35,158 nucleotides of DNA from Gemmatimonadota bacterium (GTDB taxonomy: Bacteria > Gemmatimonadota > Gemmatimonadetes > Longimicrobiales > Gaopeijiaceae), in NCBI GenBank assembly GCA_022826565.1, contig JAJDUP010000001.1, positions 1 to 35,158 of the forward strand, given 5' to 3'. The stretch's first letter is position 1. The number at the start of each line of letters is the position of its first letter. The notes beneath the pieces are model-generated. The model saw nothing but the letters and a program-made list of their open reading frames with translations, was not told the origin of the DNA and did not search any database. The position numbers and the translations under genes are program-made. Below, in pieces: positions 1 to 7,688 of the stretch.

Positions 1-22
1 CGCCGCTACTCGCTCACTCCAA

Positions 23-135
23 GGTGATCGGCATGCTCTGGAATCGGTGATCGGCATGGTGGAATCACTGATCGGCATGCTCTGGAATCGGTGATCGGCA
101 TGGGATGGAATCACTGATCGGCATGTGCCGGAATC
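23..135 (+). repeat. Five tandem ~23-bp IS21-type end repeats
   Basis: Five near-identical units start at 23, 46, 67, 90 and 113. Each has the core TGATCGGCATG, then 2-4 variable bases, then GGAATC, with the lead dinucleotide alternating between GG and AC/CT forms. IS21-family elements typically carry several repeated subterminal sites of this kind that bind the IstA transposase. The degenerate istA that begins about 190 bp downstream supports this reading. The outermost tip of the element is not identifiable because the window begins here. Confidence 0.75.
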
Positions 136-144
136 AGCACCACT

Positions 145-212
145 GATTCCGATTCATTTCGTCCACCCGTTCCGACCGAAGTCGTCCACCCATTCCGACG
201 CATTTCGTCCAC
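145..212 (+). repeat. Three tandem 22-23-bp repeats next to the IS21 end
   Basis: Units occupy 145-166, 167-189 and 190-212. Each has the form (G/C)NTTCCGA, about six variable bases, then TCGTCCAC. They sit between the first repeat block and the istA remnant and differ in sequence from it. They may be the inner transposase sites of the same element or the end of a second, related element. Confidence 0.6.
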
Positions 213-321
213 CTGGATGCGCCGTCGGAGCGGAGGATTCGAGCAGTAGGAAGGGGTGCTGGATGACCTGATGTAGGGGCCGTCTCTTTCGGGCTCGTGA
301 GAGATCCTTGAGCGAGGAGGA

Positions 322-646
322 ATGACGGTGGCCCGGCGGAGGTGTCGGTAGCGCGAAGATTCGAGACGTACTCCGGCTGAAGTACAGCCTTGGCCGGAGC
401 AACCGGGAGATCAGGGCCGTTCTCCAAACCTCCCACAGCACGGTCGGCAGCTACGTCCGGCGGGCCCGGAAGGCGGGAGTGTCCCGGCCGCTGCCGGACG
501 ACCTGGACGACGCGCGGCTGGAAGCTGCTCTTTATCCGCCGACGGCGCCGTCGCGGGTTCGGCGGCCGGTGCCGGACTGGGCTCGTATGCACCGGGAGCC
601 GGCACGTGGGCGCCTCAGTGGACATTGTCAACTTCGGTGTACATAA
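322..646 (+). pseudogene. istA: IS21-family transposase IstA, broken N-terminal remnant
   Basis: An ATG at 322 opens a short reading frame that stops within about ten codons. The next frame, from about 356 to the TAA at 644-646, encodes about 96 residues that read as the start of IstA: KIRDVLRLKYSLGRSNREI, then a helix-turn-helix (STVGSYVRRARKAG), then SRPLPDDLDDARLEAALYPP and PDWARMHRE. Full-length IstA is about 400-500 residues, so the DDE catalytic domain is missing, and the partner ATPase istB is not seen. The 5' frameshift and 3' truncation make it inactive. The identification rests on recognising the conserved IstA N-terminal wording. Confidence 0.75.
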
Positions 647-661
647 TGTAAAGTAAAGTAG
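626..661 (+). repeat. 36-bp boundary motif, copy 1
   Basis: The motif is TGTCAAC, seven variable bases, TACATAA, then TGTAAAGTAAAGTAG. It overlaps the stop of the istA remnant. It contains the 11-bp palindrome TACAT-A-ATGTA (641-651). It aligns without gaps to copies at 3884-3919 and 4156-4191. On the opposite strand each copy ends in a TTGACA hexamer, so promoter/operator DNA is one possible reading. Confidence 0.55.
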
Positions 662-689
662 ACATTCCGTGGCGTTGATCCGCGTCCAC

Positions 690-899
690 GCCTTCCGACT
701 GACGCACCGCGGTGGCCAGCCGCGACGGCCGGAGACAGTTTGGCGCAGCCCGCAGCCCCGGCACCCCCGGCTTGCCCAGCGCCTCAGCGATGTTGCCATA
801 CGTGCTGACCTTGCCGGGCGGGATATGTCTCACGTGGGAACCAGACGGTCTCCTGGAAATCCGTCGGTGTCATCGGAACTGCCTGCATGTCGTGATTAG
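690..899 (-). pseudogene. Ogt/ATL-type alkyltransferase remnant
   Basis: Minus-strand reading gives two frame-shifted pieces of the methylated-DNA-cysteine methyltransferase / alkyltransferase-like fold. The first is TPTDFQETVW. The second, in another frame, is RHIPPGKVSTYGNIAEALGKPG, which matches the conserved helix-turn-helix entry of this family (IPxGxVxTYGxIAxALGxP). After that the reading frame degenerates, and no PCHRV active-site motif (Ogt) or PWHRV motif (ATL) can be found. The gene is therefore frameshifted and truncated. The family match is clear for about 35 residues; whether it was Ogt or ATL cannot be told. Confidence 0.55.
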
Positions 900-902
900 A
901 CC

Positions 903-959
903 GAAGTTCGGCACCGAACTTCAGATTAGAGATTCTTCGGGAGAATCGAGTGATTACTC
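903..959. other. Three consecutive small stem-loops
   Basis: Three perfect inverted repeats follow each other directly. They are GAAGTTCGG-CA-CCGAACTTC at 903-922, GATTCT-TCGGG-AGAATC at 931-947 and GAGT-GATT-ACTC at 948-959. No T-tract follows, so an intrinsic terminator is not well supported. The stretch lies upstream of the alkyltransferase remnant (minus strand) and may be operator DNA or an element end. Confidence 0.45.
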
Positions 960-1098
960 CCACCCTACGTGAACCACTCCTCATGATGCCACACTCCAGG
1001 TGCTCCCGACCGGGCAACTGTCCGGCTCAGTGCTGGTAGAGGGAGTAGGGGCAGAGGGCGACCAAGGCAGTCCCGACCGGGTTGGCCGCGCCGACCTA

Positions 1099-1551
1099 CT
1101 ACGATCGGAAAACCGGCACGTTGTGAGGTTGACCGTGCCACGGGGCCTTGGCCCGACGCACGACACAACTTCGTCGCGAGATGAGGCTCCATTCTTTCGT
1201 CAGTCTTGGGCGGCAAGCGAGATCGCCAAGTTGCCGAGTTTCGACCAGAATCGGTCGTAGCTCTCTCGTAGGCCAAAGCGCATACGGCGCTGCCACATTG
1301 CTGCACGCCAGTTCCGGGTGAGACCGCGCCAAGTCGGGCTCCGGCCGCCGAGCCCGCGACGGAGCCCTACGATCCCTGCAGCTTTCCACGGTAATCTCGT
1401 CGGTCACGGCATTGAGCGAGCCCCAGAACTGTTCGGATCCCCGACCGATAACACGGTTTGATAGGACAAACTGCCACTTGCAGGCGCCCGCCGCCGACTT
1501 GATGACAAAGTCGGCATCTCGATATTCATCCCGATTCGGGTTGACGGACAT
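1099..1551 (-). CDS. Hypothetical protein, doubtful
   Basis: An open frame of about 150 codons starts at an ATG with MSVNPNRDEYRDADFVIKS. The first 60 or so residues have a protein-like mix (GACKWQFVLSNRVIG, FWGSLNAVTDEITVES). The rest becomes arginine-rich and irregular, as expected of non-coding GC-rich DNA or a decayed gene. No family is recognised. It lies alone between the alkyltransferase remnant and the AlbA_2 gene. It could be a degraded gene whose 3' part is out of frame. Confidence 0.25.
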   Translation of the reverse strand: MSVNPNRDEYRDADFVIKSAAGACKWQFVLSNRVIGRGSEQFWGSLNAVTDEITVESCRDRRAPSRARRPEPDLARSHPELACSNVAAPYALWPTRELRPILVETRQLGDLACRPRLTKEWSLISRRSCVVRRAKAPWHGQPHNVPVFRS

Positions 1552-1778
1552 ACCGTGACGCATCACCCTGCTTCGCCCCCACTCCAACCCCTCTCTCCCT
1601 CGTGTCGTGCTTCACGGTATCCGCCCGGGCTCATGTACGAAGCGTGGAGTACCTTCCCGTTCCTAGAGAACTGGCGGGACAGGAACGCCGTCGCTAGCGT
1701 TAGGTACGTTCAGATCTCACTCCCCTCAATAGGAATGTCCGAAGCGACGACACCGATACCTCTGGAACCGGATCCCGT

Positions 1779-2789
1779 ATGCCTATCGATCGCAAGTATG
1801 TAGAGAATCTCCTGGTGGTTCGCGACGACCGCCTCGTGCGTCGCGAAAGCGAAGTCTTGGAGTTCAAGAAGAGCTTCAACTTCACCGCAGGAGCCGAGTA
1901 CTTCCGAGATTTCGCCGCATTTGCAAACAACCGCGGTGGGTATTTGATTTTCGGTGTGGAGGATTCACCCCGACGACCGACGGGATTGAGTGAATCCGCC
2001 TGGCAACGGTTCAACGACATTGACCCCCGTAAGGTCACTGAGCCGTTGCTTGCGATGTTCACTCCCGACATCCGTTGGGAACAGGAGGCCTTCAAATTCA
2101 GTGGAAAGCGATTTGGCGTGTTTCGGGTTCATGAGGCCGACAAGAAGCCGGTGATAGCTCGGAAGAACCAAGGACCCGTTAGAGACGGCGAGATCTACTA
2201 CCGTTATCGCGGTCAGACACAGAAGATCAGGCATGCCGAAATCGAACGCATCATCGCCGCGAGAATCGATGCCACAAACAAGAGATGGACAGATCTGTTG
2301 CGGGACATCGGGCGGATTGGGATAAACAATGCGGCGGTCCTGGACAGGACACGCTCCGGGATTGAGGGTGATGCGTCGAAGGTGCTGGTAATTGACGACA
2401 ATCTGGGAAGGACTCTGAGCGTACCGGGCGGACGATACGTGCCGCAAGAAGCAATGGCATCAGTCGCGTCCGGCCAGGGCGCGGACTTGGCGGAAGCCGA
2501 CGGTGTCGTGTGGACAGTTCGCGAAACCCTGACAGAGACGTATCCGCACTCAGCAATGGAACTGGCGCGGCGGGTGATGCAGCGTGTGCCTGGGGCAAAA
2601 AGGCATTTGATCTGGAAGGCTATCGCCGATCACGAACTTAAGAACAACCAAAGATACGCAGCTTACAACTTTCGAAGTCGAACACAAGAACGGACCTACC
2701 GCGAAACTGGGTTGCTTCCGACGGCAACGCCGACAATCTACAACGACGCGGCGATCGACTTTATTGCGGAAGCCCTTGCAGAAGAATAG
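1779..2789 (+). CDS. AlbA_2 (Schlafen-type) domain protein
   Basis: The 336-residue protein opens with the AlbA_2 pattern: SEVLEFKKSF at residues 24-33 and AFANNRGGYLIFGV at 47-60. A strand-rich middle follows (GEIYYRYRGQTQKI near residue 145). AlbA_2 domains are nucleic-acid binding or nuclease-like and are common in mobile and defence loci. The C-terminal ~100 residues (ETYPHSAMELARRVMQRV, IADHELKNNQRYAAYNF) look like a winged-helix-type region. It is the only intact plus-strand gene in the first 7 kb and is surrounded by remnants of restriction genes, which suggests a defence role. That role is inference. The ATG at 1779 has only a weak upstream purine stretch. Its base composition is lower in GC than the genes beyond 7.7 kb. 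Confidence 0.8.
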   Translation: MPIDRKYVENLLVVRDDRLVRRESEVLEFKKSFNFTAGAEYFRDFAAFANNRGGYLIFGVEDSPRRPTGLSESAWQRFNDIDPRKVTEPLLAMFTPDIRWEQEAFKFSGKRFGVFRVHEADKKPVIARKNQGPVRDGEIYYRYRGQTQKIRHAEIERIIAARIDATNKRWTDLLRDIGRIGINNAAVLDRTRSGIEGDASKVLVIDDNLGRTLSVPGGRYVPQEAMASVASGQGADLAEADGVVWTVRETLTETYPHSAMELARRVMQRVPGAKRHLIWKAIADHELKNNQRYAAYNFRSRTQERTYRETGLLPTATPTIYNDAAIDFIAEALAEE

Positions 2790-3218
2790 TCCGGAGACCC
2801 CCTGTCCGATCCGGGCCCGGCGGTCGCGTCCCTTCCCGCGTTGCGTCGACGGAGCCCGGTCTGCGGACTGCGGAATCCAGTTCTGTTCCGCCCAGACGAA
2901 AAGCTCGGCCAGGAAGGTGTACCCGATCGTCCGGTCCCCCTATGGGCACGGACGGTCCTCATCGACGAGGTGGCGCCCGTTGCCGAATCTGCATTGAACA
3001 ACGGAACTGACCGCGTTCGAGTACGTGGAACCGGCCACACCATGTCCTCGGGGTCAAGAAGTCGACTTCGTCCATGTGTCCGTGGCGCAAGAGGGCGAGG
3101 CAGGTGTTTGGGGTGATGTACTCGCGGAACCTATGTTCTCCACGCGCCCACCCTACTGGCAGCATTCCCACTCACGAGACCACCCGATACCACCCTGTCT
3201 CACGGATCCGGCCAACAT
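2790..3218. other. Gene-free stretch with a coding-like fragment
   Basis: No intact gene is supported here. On the minus strand near 2850-2940 one frame reads TIGYTFLAELFVWAEQNWIP, which is strikingly protein-like but is not opened by a start or continued for long. A plus-strand frame near 3058-3150 (EVDFVHVSVAQEGEAGVWGD) is also protein-like. These are probably scraps of decayed genes of the island. No family is assigned. Confidence 0.3.
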
Positions 3219-3855
3219 ATGGGGCTAGCATCTCGACTACGCATCCGATTCTCTCGGGCGCGGCTGCGCGCCCGTTACGATTCACACCTGTCGGACCATG
3301 GGCCGCAGCTCGTCTGGTCCGGTCCTGAGGCGACCGGTGCGCTCGGCGACGCGCGACAGGTCTACGAGGAGCTCTTCAGTTCAGCGAAAATCTCTCTTCG
3401 GGTGGTCAGCTACGCCTATAACGATAGTCCCAATATCTTCGGTCGCCTTGCTCGGAACCTCGACGCCACACCACAAGCTGCAAGTAACGCTGGTTCTCGA
3501 CATCGAGCGCTATCCACGCAAGGAGAGAAAGCACCGGAACAAGACGGTCGTCGCCCGCTTCGCACGGGGTTTCTGGCAGCGCTGGCCTGGCAAACGGCGT
3601 CCCCGCGTGTACTACGATCCGCGATCCGTCAAGCGGGACCTCAAAGGGAAGGTTCATGCCAATGTGGTCGTGGCGGACGAGACGCGGTCGCTCGTAACGT
3701 CGGCGAACCTCACGGCGCGCGCTTAGGACGACAACATCGAACTCGGCCTGCTGGTTCGGGATCCGTCTCTCGCGGGTGGCGTAGTCAGTCATTTCCAACA
3801 GCTCATCAGGCTCGGTGATCTGCGGGCTCTGCCGGGATCAAATCGCGGCAAATGA
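3219..3855 (+). pseudogene. PLD-family nuclease (DrmC-like), broken
   Basis: Two frames join into one phospholipase-D-like protein of about 210 residues. The first part (from 3219) includes LVWSGPEATGALGDARQVYE and KISLRVVSYAYNDSPNIFGR. A frameshift near 3465-3485 leads to QVTLVLDIERYPRKE, then GKVHANVVVADETRSLVTSA. An in-frame TAG at 3724-3726 follows, and the frame then continues to TGA at 3853 with DDNIELGLLVRDPSLAGG and a typical C-terminal HFQQLIRLGDL. The layout resembles single-HKD PLD proteins such as DrmC of DISARM phage defence. The HxK motif is HAN (3655-3663), so the catalytic lysine is lost. One frameshift, one nonsense codon and the missing lysine together indicate a dead gene. 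No other DISARM gene is evident. Confidence 0.7.
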
Positions 3856-3883
3856 CAATCGGGCAAGCTGAGGTATCAGGGAA

Positions 3884-3919
3884 TGTCAACCATACCATAC
3901 ACAACGGAAAGTAAAGTAG
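3884..3919 (+). repeat. 36-bp boundary motif, copy 2
   Basis: This copy has TGTCAAC, seven variable bases, TACACAA, then CGGAAAGTAAAGTAG. Including the variable spacer it is the same length as copy 1 and matches it at 26 of the 29 non-spacer positions. It lies 28 bp after the stop of the PLD remnant and 4 bp before the ATG of the DUF262 remnant. Confidence 0.55.
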
Positions 3920-3923
3920 CCTG

Positions 3924-4155
3924 ATGTGCGACTATCCCATCGGATCGTTCCTCTTCTGGAAGGGTTCCAGTCCGAGAACATCGACCGGTACAAGTTCTAC
4001 GACTTCATGCTCAACTACCATGAGAAGGACAACCGGCACTGCGCAGAAACCGGCCTGCTGACCCAGGACACGGTCAAGCCGTGCTCGATGGCCAGCAGCG
4101 ACTCACAGCGCGCCCCATCGCGATCGCACCCCAAGAGCGACTTGGACATCAGAGA
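3924..4155 (+). pseudogene. DUF262 (GmrSD-type) restriction protein remnant
   Basis: An ATG at 3924 starts MCDYPIGSFLFWK. After a frameshift the reading continues as SENIDRYKFYDFMLNYHEKD. After a second shift it reads AVLDGQQRLTA, with DGQQRLTA at 4087-4110. DGQQR is the hallmark of the DUF262/ParB-like domain found in the S part of GmrSD type IV restriction enzymes, which cut modified phage DNA. Only about 75 of the usual 500-700 residues remain, with two frame changes. The piece is a fossil, but the motif match is strong. Confidence 0.7.
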
Positions 4156-4191
4156 TGTCAACTGTACTTTACACTCTGGAAAGTGTGATTC
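4156..4191 (+). repeat. 36-bp boundary motif, copy 3 (diverged)
   Basis: This copy has TGTCAAC, seven variable bases, TACACTC, then TGGAAAGTGTGATTC. Its last ten bases differ from copies 1 and 2. It carries two overlapping small palindromes, ACACT-CTGGAA-AGTGT (4171-4186) and TGTGA-T-TCACA (4183-4193). It lies directly at the 3' end of the DUF262 remnant. No gene is seen between it and 4402. Confidence 0.4.
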
Positions 4192-4401
4192 ACATTGCGG
4201 TGCTAAAGAGAATGATCGCACGTGCTGTTCCGTTGTCCACAGGGATTGGGTGATCAGCACGAGCGTATCTCGGAAGCACGGAAGGGGGCCACAATGAAGC
4301 CTGACAACGGTCAGAAGGCCCTTTCGTTCAGAGTGGTTGCGAAGGATTCTGGCGGAGGGACGCGTGCCCGCGCGGTGTTGACCAACGTCGCACCGTAAAC
4401 G

Positions 4402-5166
4402 TTACAGCCGGGCAAGCTCTCGAACGACGTAGTGCAGCGTCCTTTCCACCCATACCTCAATTTCTTTTGGCGACCCGGGGCTATGGACATGTAAATTCCT
4501 AGGCGGTTCCTTCCACCAAGTAGCCGCACTGGGGAAATGTATCCGTCCCATTCTCCGCAACGACACAATATCTCGAGTTGGCTCCGATCTTGTGGTTTGG
4601 GGGCCAAAGTCCCGTGCCTTGATCTCTTCTACTTCGCTTGCTAGCACATCGCGGAAAGTGTCCTTCTGGTAAGCGGGATCATGTTGTGCCGCGCTTTCCA
4701 CCGCATCAAAGTGCCAATGGGGATGGGCAACGCCACTTTCCAAGAGGCCATCATCTGTCCCATTCCTTCTAGTAGCCCGGCCGCTCCATTCTGCCCGAAA
4801 CATCTGCGACTTGTATTGATTGTTGCGGTAACCGAAGAAGATGGCCAAGCCCGCCGACCGGAATGCGAACCGTCGCGTTCGACCTGCTGGATGCTCGTAG
4901 TCCCACTCCTCACGATAGCTGAACCACGCCCAAAGACCACCGCCGAGGCAAATTACCGGCGCAACCGGCACTTTGCGACTCCGACCGCGACTGCGGGCAA
5001 CGTATTCACACTGCCCATCGACCAAGCCAGCCACCATAGGTACCACTTGCCAATCAGCGACCACTCTCGCGCCCTCGCTTCCATCGACGTGGACACTGAG
5101 TATAGGCTCCATCGATTTCAAATGCCTGTCAATCGCCGACTCTGGCAATATTAGCGGTGCTGACAT
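4402..5166 (-). CDS. Unknown protein coupled to the DNA methylase
   Basis: This 254-residue protein starts at the ATG at 5166, 4 bp past the stop of the upstream methylase gene, so the two are almost certainly co-transcribed and probably translationally coupled. The frame stays open further upstream, but only inside the methylase gene. I do not recognise the family. Visible features are a central aromatic stretch (LGGGLWAWFSYREEWDYEHP, residues 74-93), then FRSAGLAIFFGYRNNQYKSQ, and a histidine cluster HPHWHFD at 148-154 that could bind metal. No signal peptide or membrane segment is seen. The context implies a role with the methylase in modification, restriction or phage defence. That is inference from position only. 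Confidence 0.75.
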   Translation of the reverse strand: MSAPLILPESAIDRHLKSMEPILSVHVDGSEGARVVADWQVVPMVAGLVDGQCEYVARSRGRSRKVPVAPVICLGGGLWAWFSYREEWDYEHPAGRTRRFAFRSAGLAIFFGYRNNQYKSQMFRAEWSGRATRRNGTDDGLLESGVAHPHWHFDAVESAAQHDPAYQKDTFRDVLASEVEEIKARDFGPQTTRSEPTRDIVSLRRMGRIHFPSAATWWKEPPRNLHVHSPGSPKEIEVWVERTLHYVVRELARL

Positions 5167-5170
5167 AACG

Positions 5171-7618
5171 CTAAACGTCGTTGAAGATGTCGCCACCGAA
5201 GAGCTCTCTTGTGAGGCGATCCACACTGCCACGCCAAGCTGGCTCGGTAAACTGCGGTCTGTTCCCAAGGCTCGCTAGACGGGTGACTAATCGGCCAGTG
5301 TTTTCATCACCTGAAAGAGCGGCAAGATCCGGAATGGGGATACGCTTTACGTGGCGAGCGCTGAGATCAAACTGGCCCCCCGCGACATGTGGCGAGAAGA
5401 TCTCGAGCAGGCGGCCAAACCCGGTAGAGTTCATGACCGCCCCGTAGGCTGCGAGAACATCGGACATCGGAAGTCCCTCCGCCCGAGGCGTCCACTTGGG
5501 TAACCACGCGAATCCTTGAACAACGATGTAACGTGAGTCCGAGTCGATCGCGAAGCCACCCGGTCCACCAAAATACTTAGAGACGATGCGAGGACGGCGG
5601 TCGAGTGCCCAGGCCCTGCGCTCCGACAAGCCCCACCAGTCTTTTCTGTTCGCCCGAACCAAGTTGGCGCGCTTCTCGAGACGGGTTCGTACCGGCTGGA
5701 GGTACTGTTCCACGTATACGGGCAGCTGCTTGACGAGATCGACCTCGCTCGTGATCGTCAGTCCCCGCTGGTCGTAAGGATAAAACACTCGATGACGCGT
5801 CTTGATCCTTCCGTCAACAATCGACTCGTTCATAATGGCGGGTCGAAACCACTGCCGCTCCTTCTTTGGCAGCTTATTGACCTGCCACGTCGGCAACACG
5901 AAGACGGACTTCAAACCCGTTCGAACACCTTGGCGCACATGAAAGAGGTCACCTATTCGCACAGCCCACCGCAACGTCATCAGGCGCTGCAGCGCTTCCT
6001 CCGTTGCCGGTGACGATAGGCGCCAAGTCGTCCGTCGCCGAAGGCTGCCGCGTGAGGTACGAAATAGCCGCCAAGACTTATTGCCCAGCACTTGCCCGGC
6101 GGGCAAGTGCTTTGTACGCCGTAACGTCCGCAGAGCATCGCCCGTTGCATCCGAATCGTTGGTGGCAACAAGGACTGCCACCGAATCAGGTCGTTGGCAG
6201 TCTGTCCGCGGCCTTGCGAGCACCGCCGCAGCAACTTGCACTTGTGCATACCTAAAGAGCCCGTAGTCGCCAAGAGAGGCTACAAACGTCAGGTCGGCTT
6301 GATCCACGAGGTACTTTCTCCACGCTTCCGCGGCCCGTAAGGTGAGTAGGCTTCCAGGCAACAAGGTGCCCAGTACACCACCTGATTTCAAAGAATCCAG
6401 GGCGCGAGTCACAAATGCCATACTTAGGTCGCTGCGCCCCAGGAGTTCCGGCCCGAGGATCTCCCTCATTTGCTGGCGCTGCTCTGTCGTCAGGGCGGGC
6501 CACGCCACAAACGGTGGATTCATGAGTACGACATCGGCCGTCGGTAGCGTGCCCTCTAGCGAGTCGCCTTGACGAATGTCAATGTCACAGCCGCCCAATG
6601 GCAACCAGTCTTCGGTCGCGGCGCTAAGCACGAACTTGGCCATTGAGATCGCCGGCCCGGATGTGTCCCGCCCATGTAGGATGAGTCGTCCGCAAAAGCC
6701 GAACCTGCGAAGCGTGCGAAGCGCTTCGTGAAGAAACGACCCCGACCCGCAAGCGGGGTCGAGAATCGCGAGGTGTTCGCGATCCGCTAAACCTGGAATC
6801 TGAGCGAGCGCCTGCTCCACGATGGTCCGTGCGAGAGCGGGAGGGGTGTAGTGCGTGCCTCCTCTAGTGACTGGCTTGGCTGTTGAAGGCGCGACGTACC
6901 CGAACAGATCGGGGTTGGAGGTACGAAGAAGCTCAAAGTGCGCCTCCTGAAAGATCTCACTCCCTGCGTGACGAACCGCTAAGCTGGGGATTAACAACAG
7001 CTCCAATGCCGTTGAAGACCGAGAGGTGACGTACTCCAATAGGTCATCTACTCCCGAAGGCGAAAGCAATCGCAGCAAGTCTTCTCCTTCAGACTGGCTC
7101 GCAACCCCGCCGCGCTTGATTTCGTCGGTGCTGCGCGATTGTCTGATCGCGTGGTGCAGGAATGCCAAAAATGCGTCAATACTGTGATCGTCATCTATCC
7201 GCGCGTCCGCAACAAGTGATCGCACTCGTCGAAACACCGTCAACATGTGGCCGGTTACATTTTGATTCGAATGAACGCGATCAGCGGCCAAATGCCTATA
7301 GAATTGATCGAGCCTGCCTTCTACACTAGACCGTGTCAGTAGCTCGGCTTCTGCTTTGTCCCAACGTACAACGGCTACCTCCCGGTCCGTGACCGTAACG
7401 TGGTGTGGTAAGTTACTCGACCAACACCAGTCAGCTGCGTTGTGATCCTTCCATATATGGTCGGCGCTCGCTGATAGCGCAAAGCTGCCGATGCCACCAC
7501 CCAGTAGGACGCTATGTTCGCCGGAAAGACTGGCTTCGTGTCTCTCGAATAGGGGAGCAAGCGCAAGGCCGAAGCGAGTAGCCCAGTAGCGTGAGCTCGA
7601 TATATCGAGTGCCATCAT
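5171..7618 (-). CDS. N6-adenine DNA methyltransferase, Eco57I/TaqI-like
   Basis: An 815-residue SAM-dependent DNA methylase. Motif I is ILDPACGSGSFLHEAL (about 285-300) and the catalytic motif IV is NPPF at 367-370 (preceded by DVVLM), the N6-adenine signature. A HYTPPALARTIVEQAL stretch just before motif I is typical of this group. The C-terminal ~300 residues (HVRQGVRTGLKSVFVLP, IVVQGFAWLP, SARHVKRIPIPDL) resemble a TaqI-type target-recognition domain. The N-terminal ~240 residues contain no PD-(D/E)xK motif that I can see, so this is not an obvious type IIG fusion enzyme. The start has two tandem ATGs; the first is taken. The unknown gene at 4402 follows in the same transcription unit. No cognate nuclease is evident nearby. 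Confidence 0.88.
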   Translation of the reverse strand: MMALDISSSRYWATRFGLALAPLFERHEASLSGEHSVLLGGGIGSFALSASADHIWKDHNAADWCWSSNLPHHVTVTDREVAVVRWDKAEAELLTRSSVEGRLDQFYRHLAADRVHSNQNVTGHMLTVFRRVRSLVADARIDDDHSIDAFLAFLHHAIRQSRSTDEIKRGGVASQSEGEDLLRLLSPSGVDDLLEYVTSRSSTALELLLIPSLAVRHAGSEIFQEAHFELLRTSNPDLFGYVAPSTAKPVTRGGTHYTPPALARTIVEQALAQIPGLADREHLAILDPACGSGSFLHEALRTLRRFGFCGRLILHGRDTSGPAISMAKFVLSAATEDWLPLGGCDIDIRQGDSLEGTLPTADVVLMNPPFVAWPALTTEQRQQMREILGPELLGRSDLSMAFVTRALDSLKSGGVLGTLLPGSLLTLRAAEAWRKYLVDQADLTFVASLGDYGLFRYAQVQVAAAVLARPRTDCQRPDSVAVLVATNDSDATGDALRTLRRTKHLPAGQVLGNKSWRLFRTSRGSLRRRTTWRLSSPATEEALQRLMTLRWAVRIGDLFHVRQGVRTGLKSVFVLPTWQVNKLPKKERQWFRPAIMNESIVDGRIKTRHRVFYPYDQRGLTITSEVDLVKQLPVYVEQYLQPVRTRLEKRANLVRANRKDWWGLSERRAWALDRRPRIVSKYFGGPGGFAIDSDSRYIVVQGFAWLPKWTPRAEGLPMSDVLAAYGAVMNSTGFGRLLEIFSPHVAGGQFDLSARHVKRIPIPDLAALSGDENTGRLVTRLASLGNRPQFTEPAWRGSVDRLTRELFGGDIFNDV

Positions 7619-7688
7619 TGTCGCTCGCTAATCTCGGTAGCGGAAGGGCGTGGGCGGCCGTGCCAAACATAACCGAGGGCACCCCCCC

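Noticed and set aside
3219..4155. A functional DISARM system
   Set aside because: Only a dead DrmC-like piece is seen; no drmA, drmB or drmD/E is recognisable, and the nearby methylase is on the other strand with a different partner.
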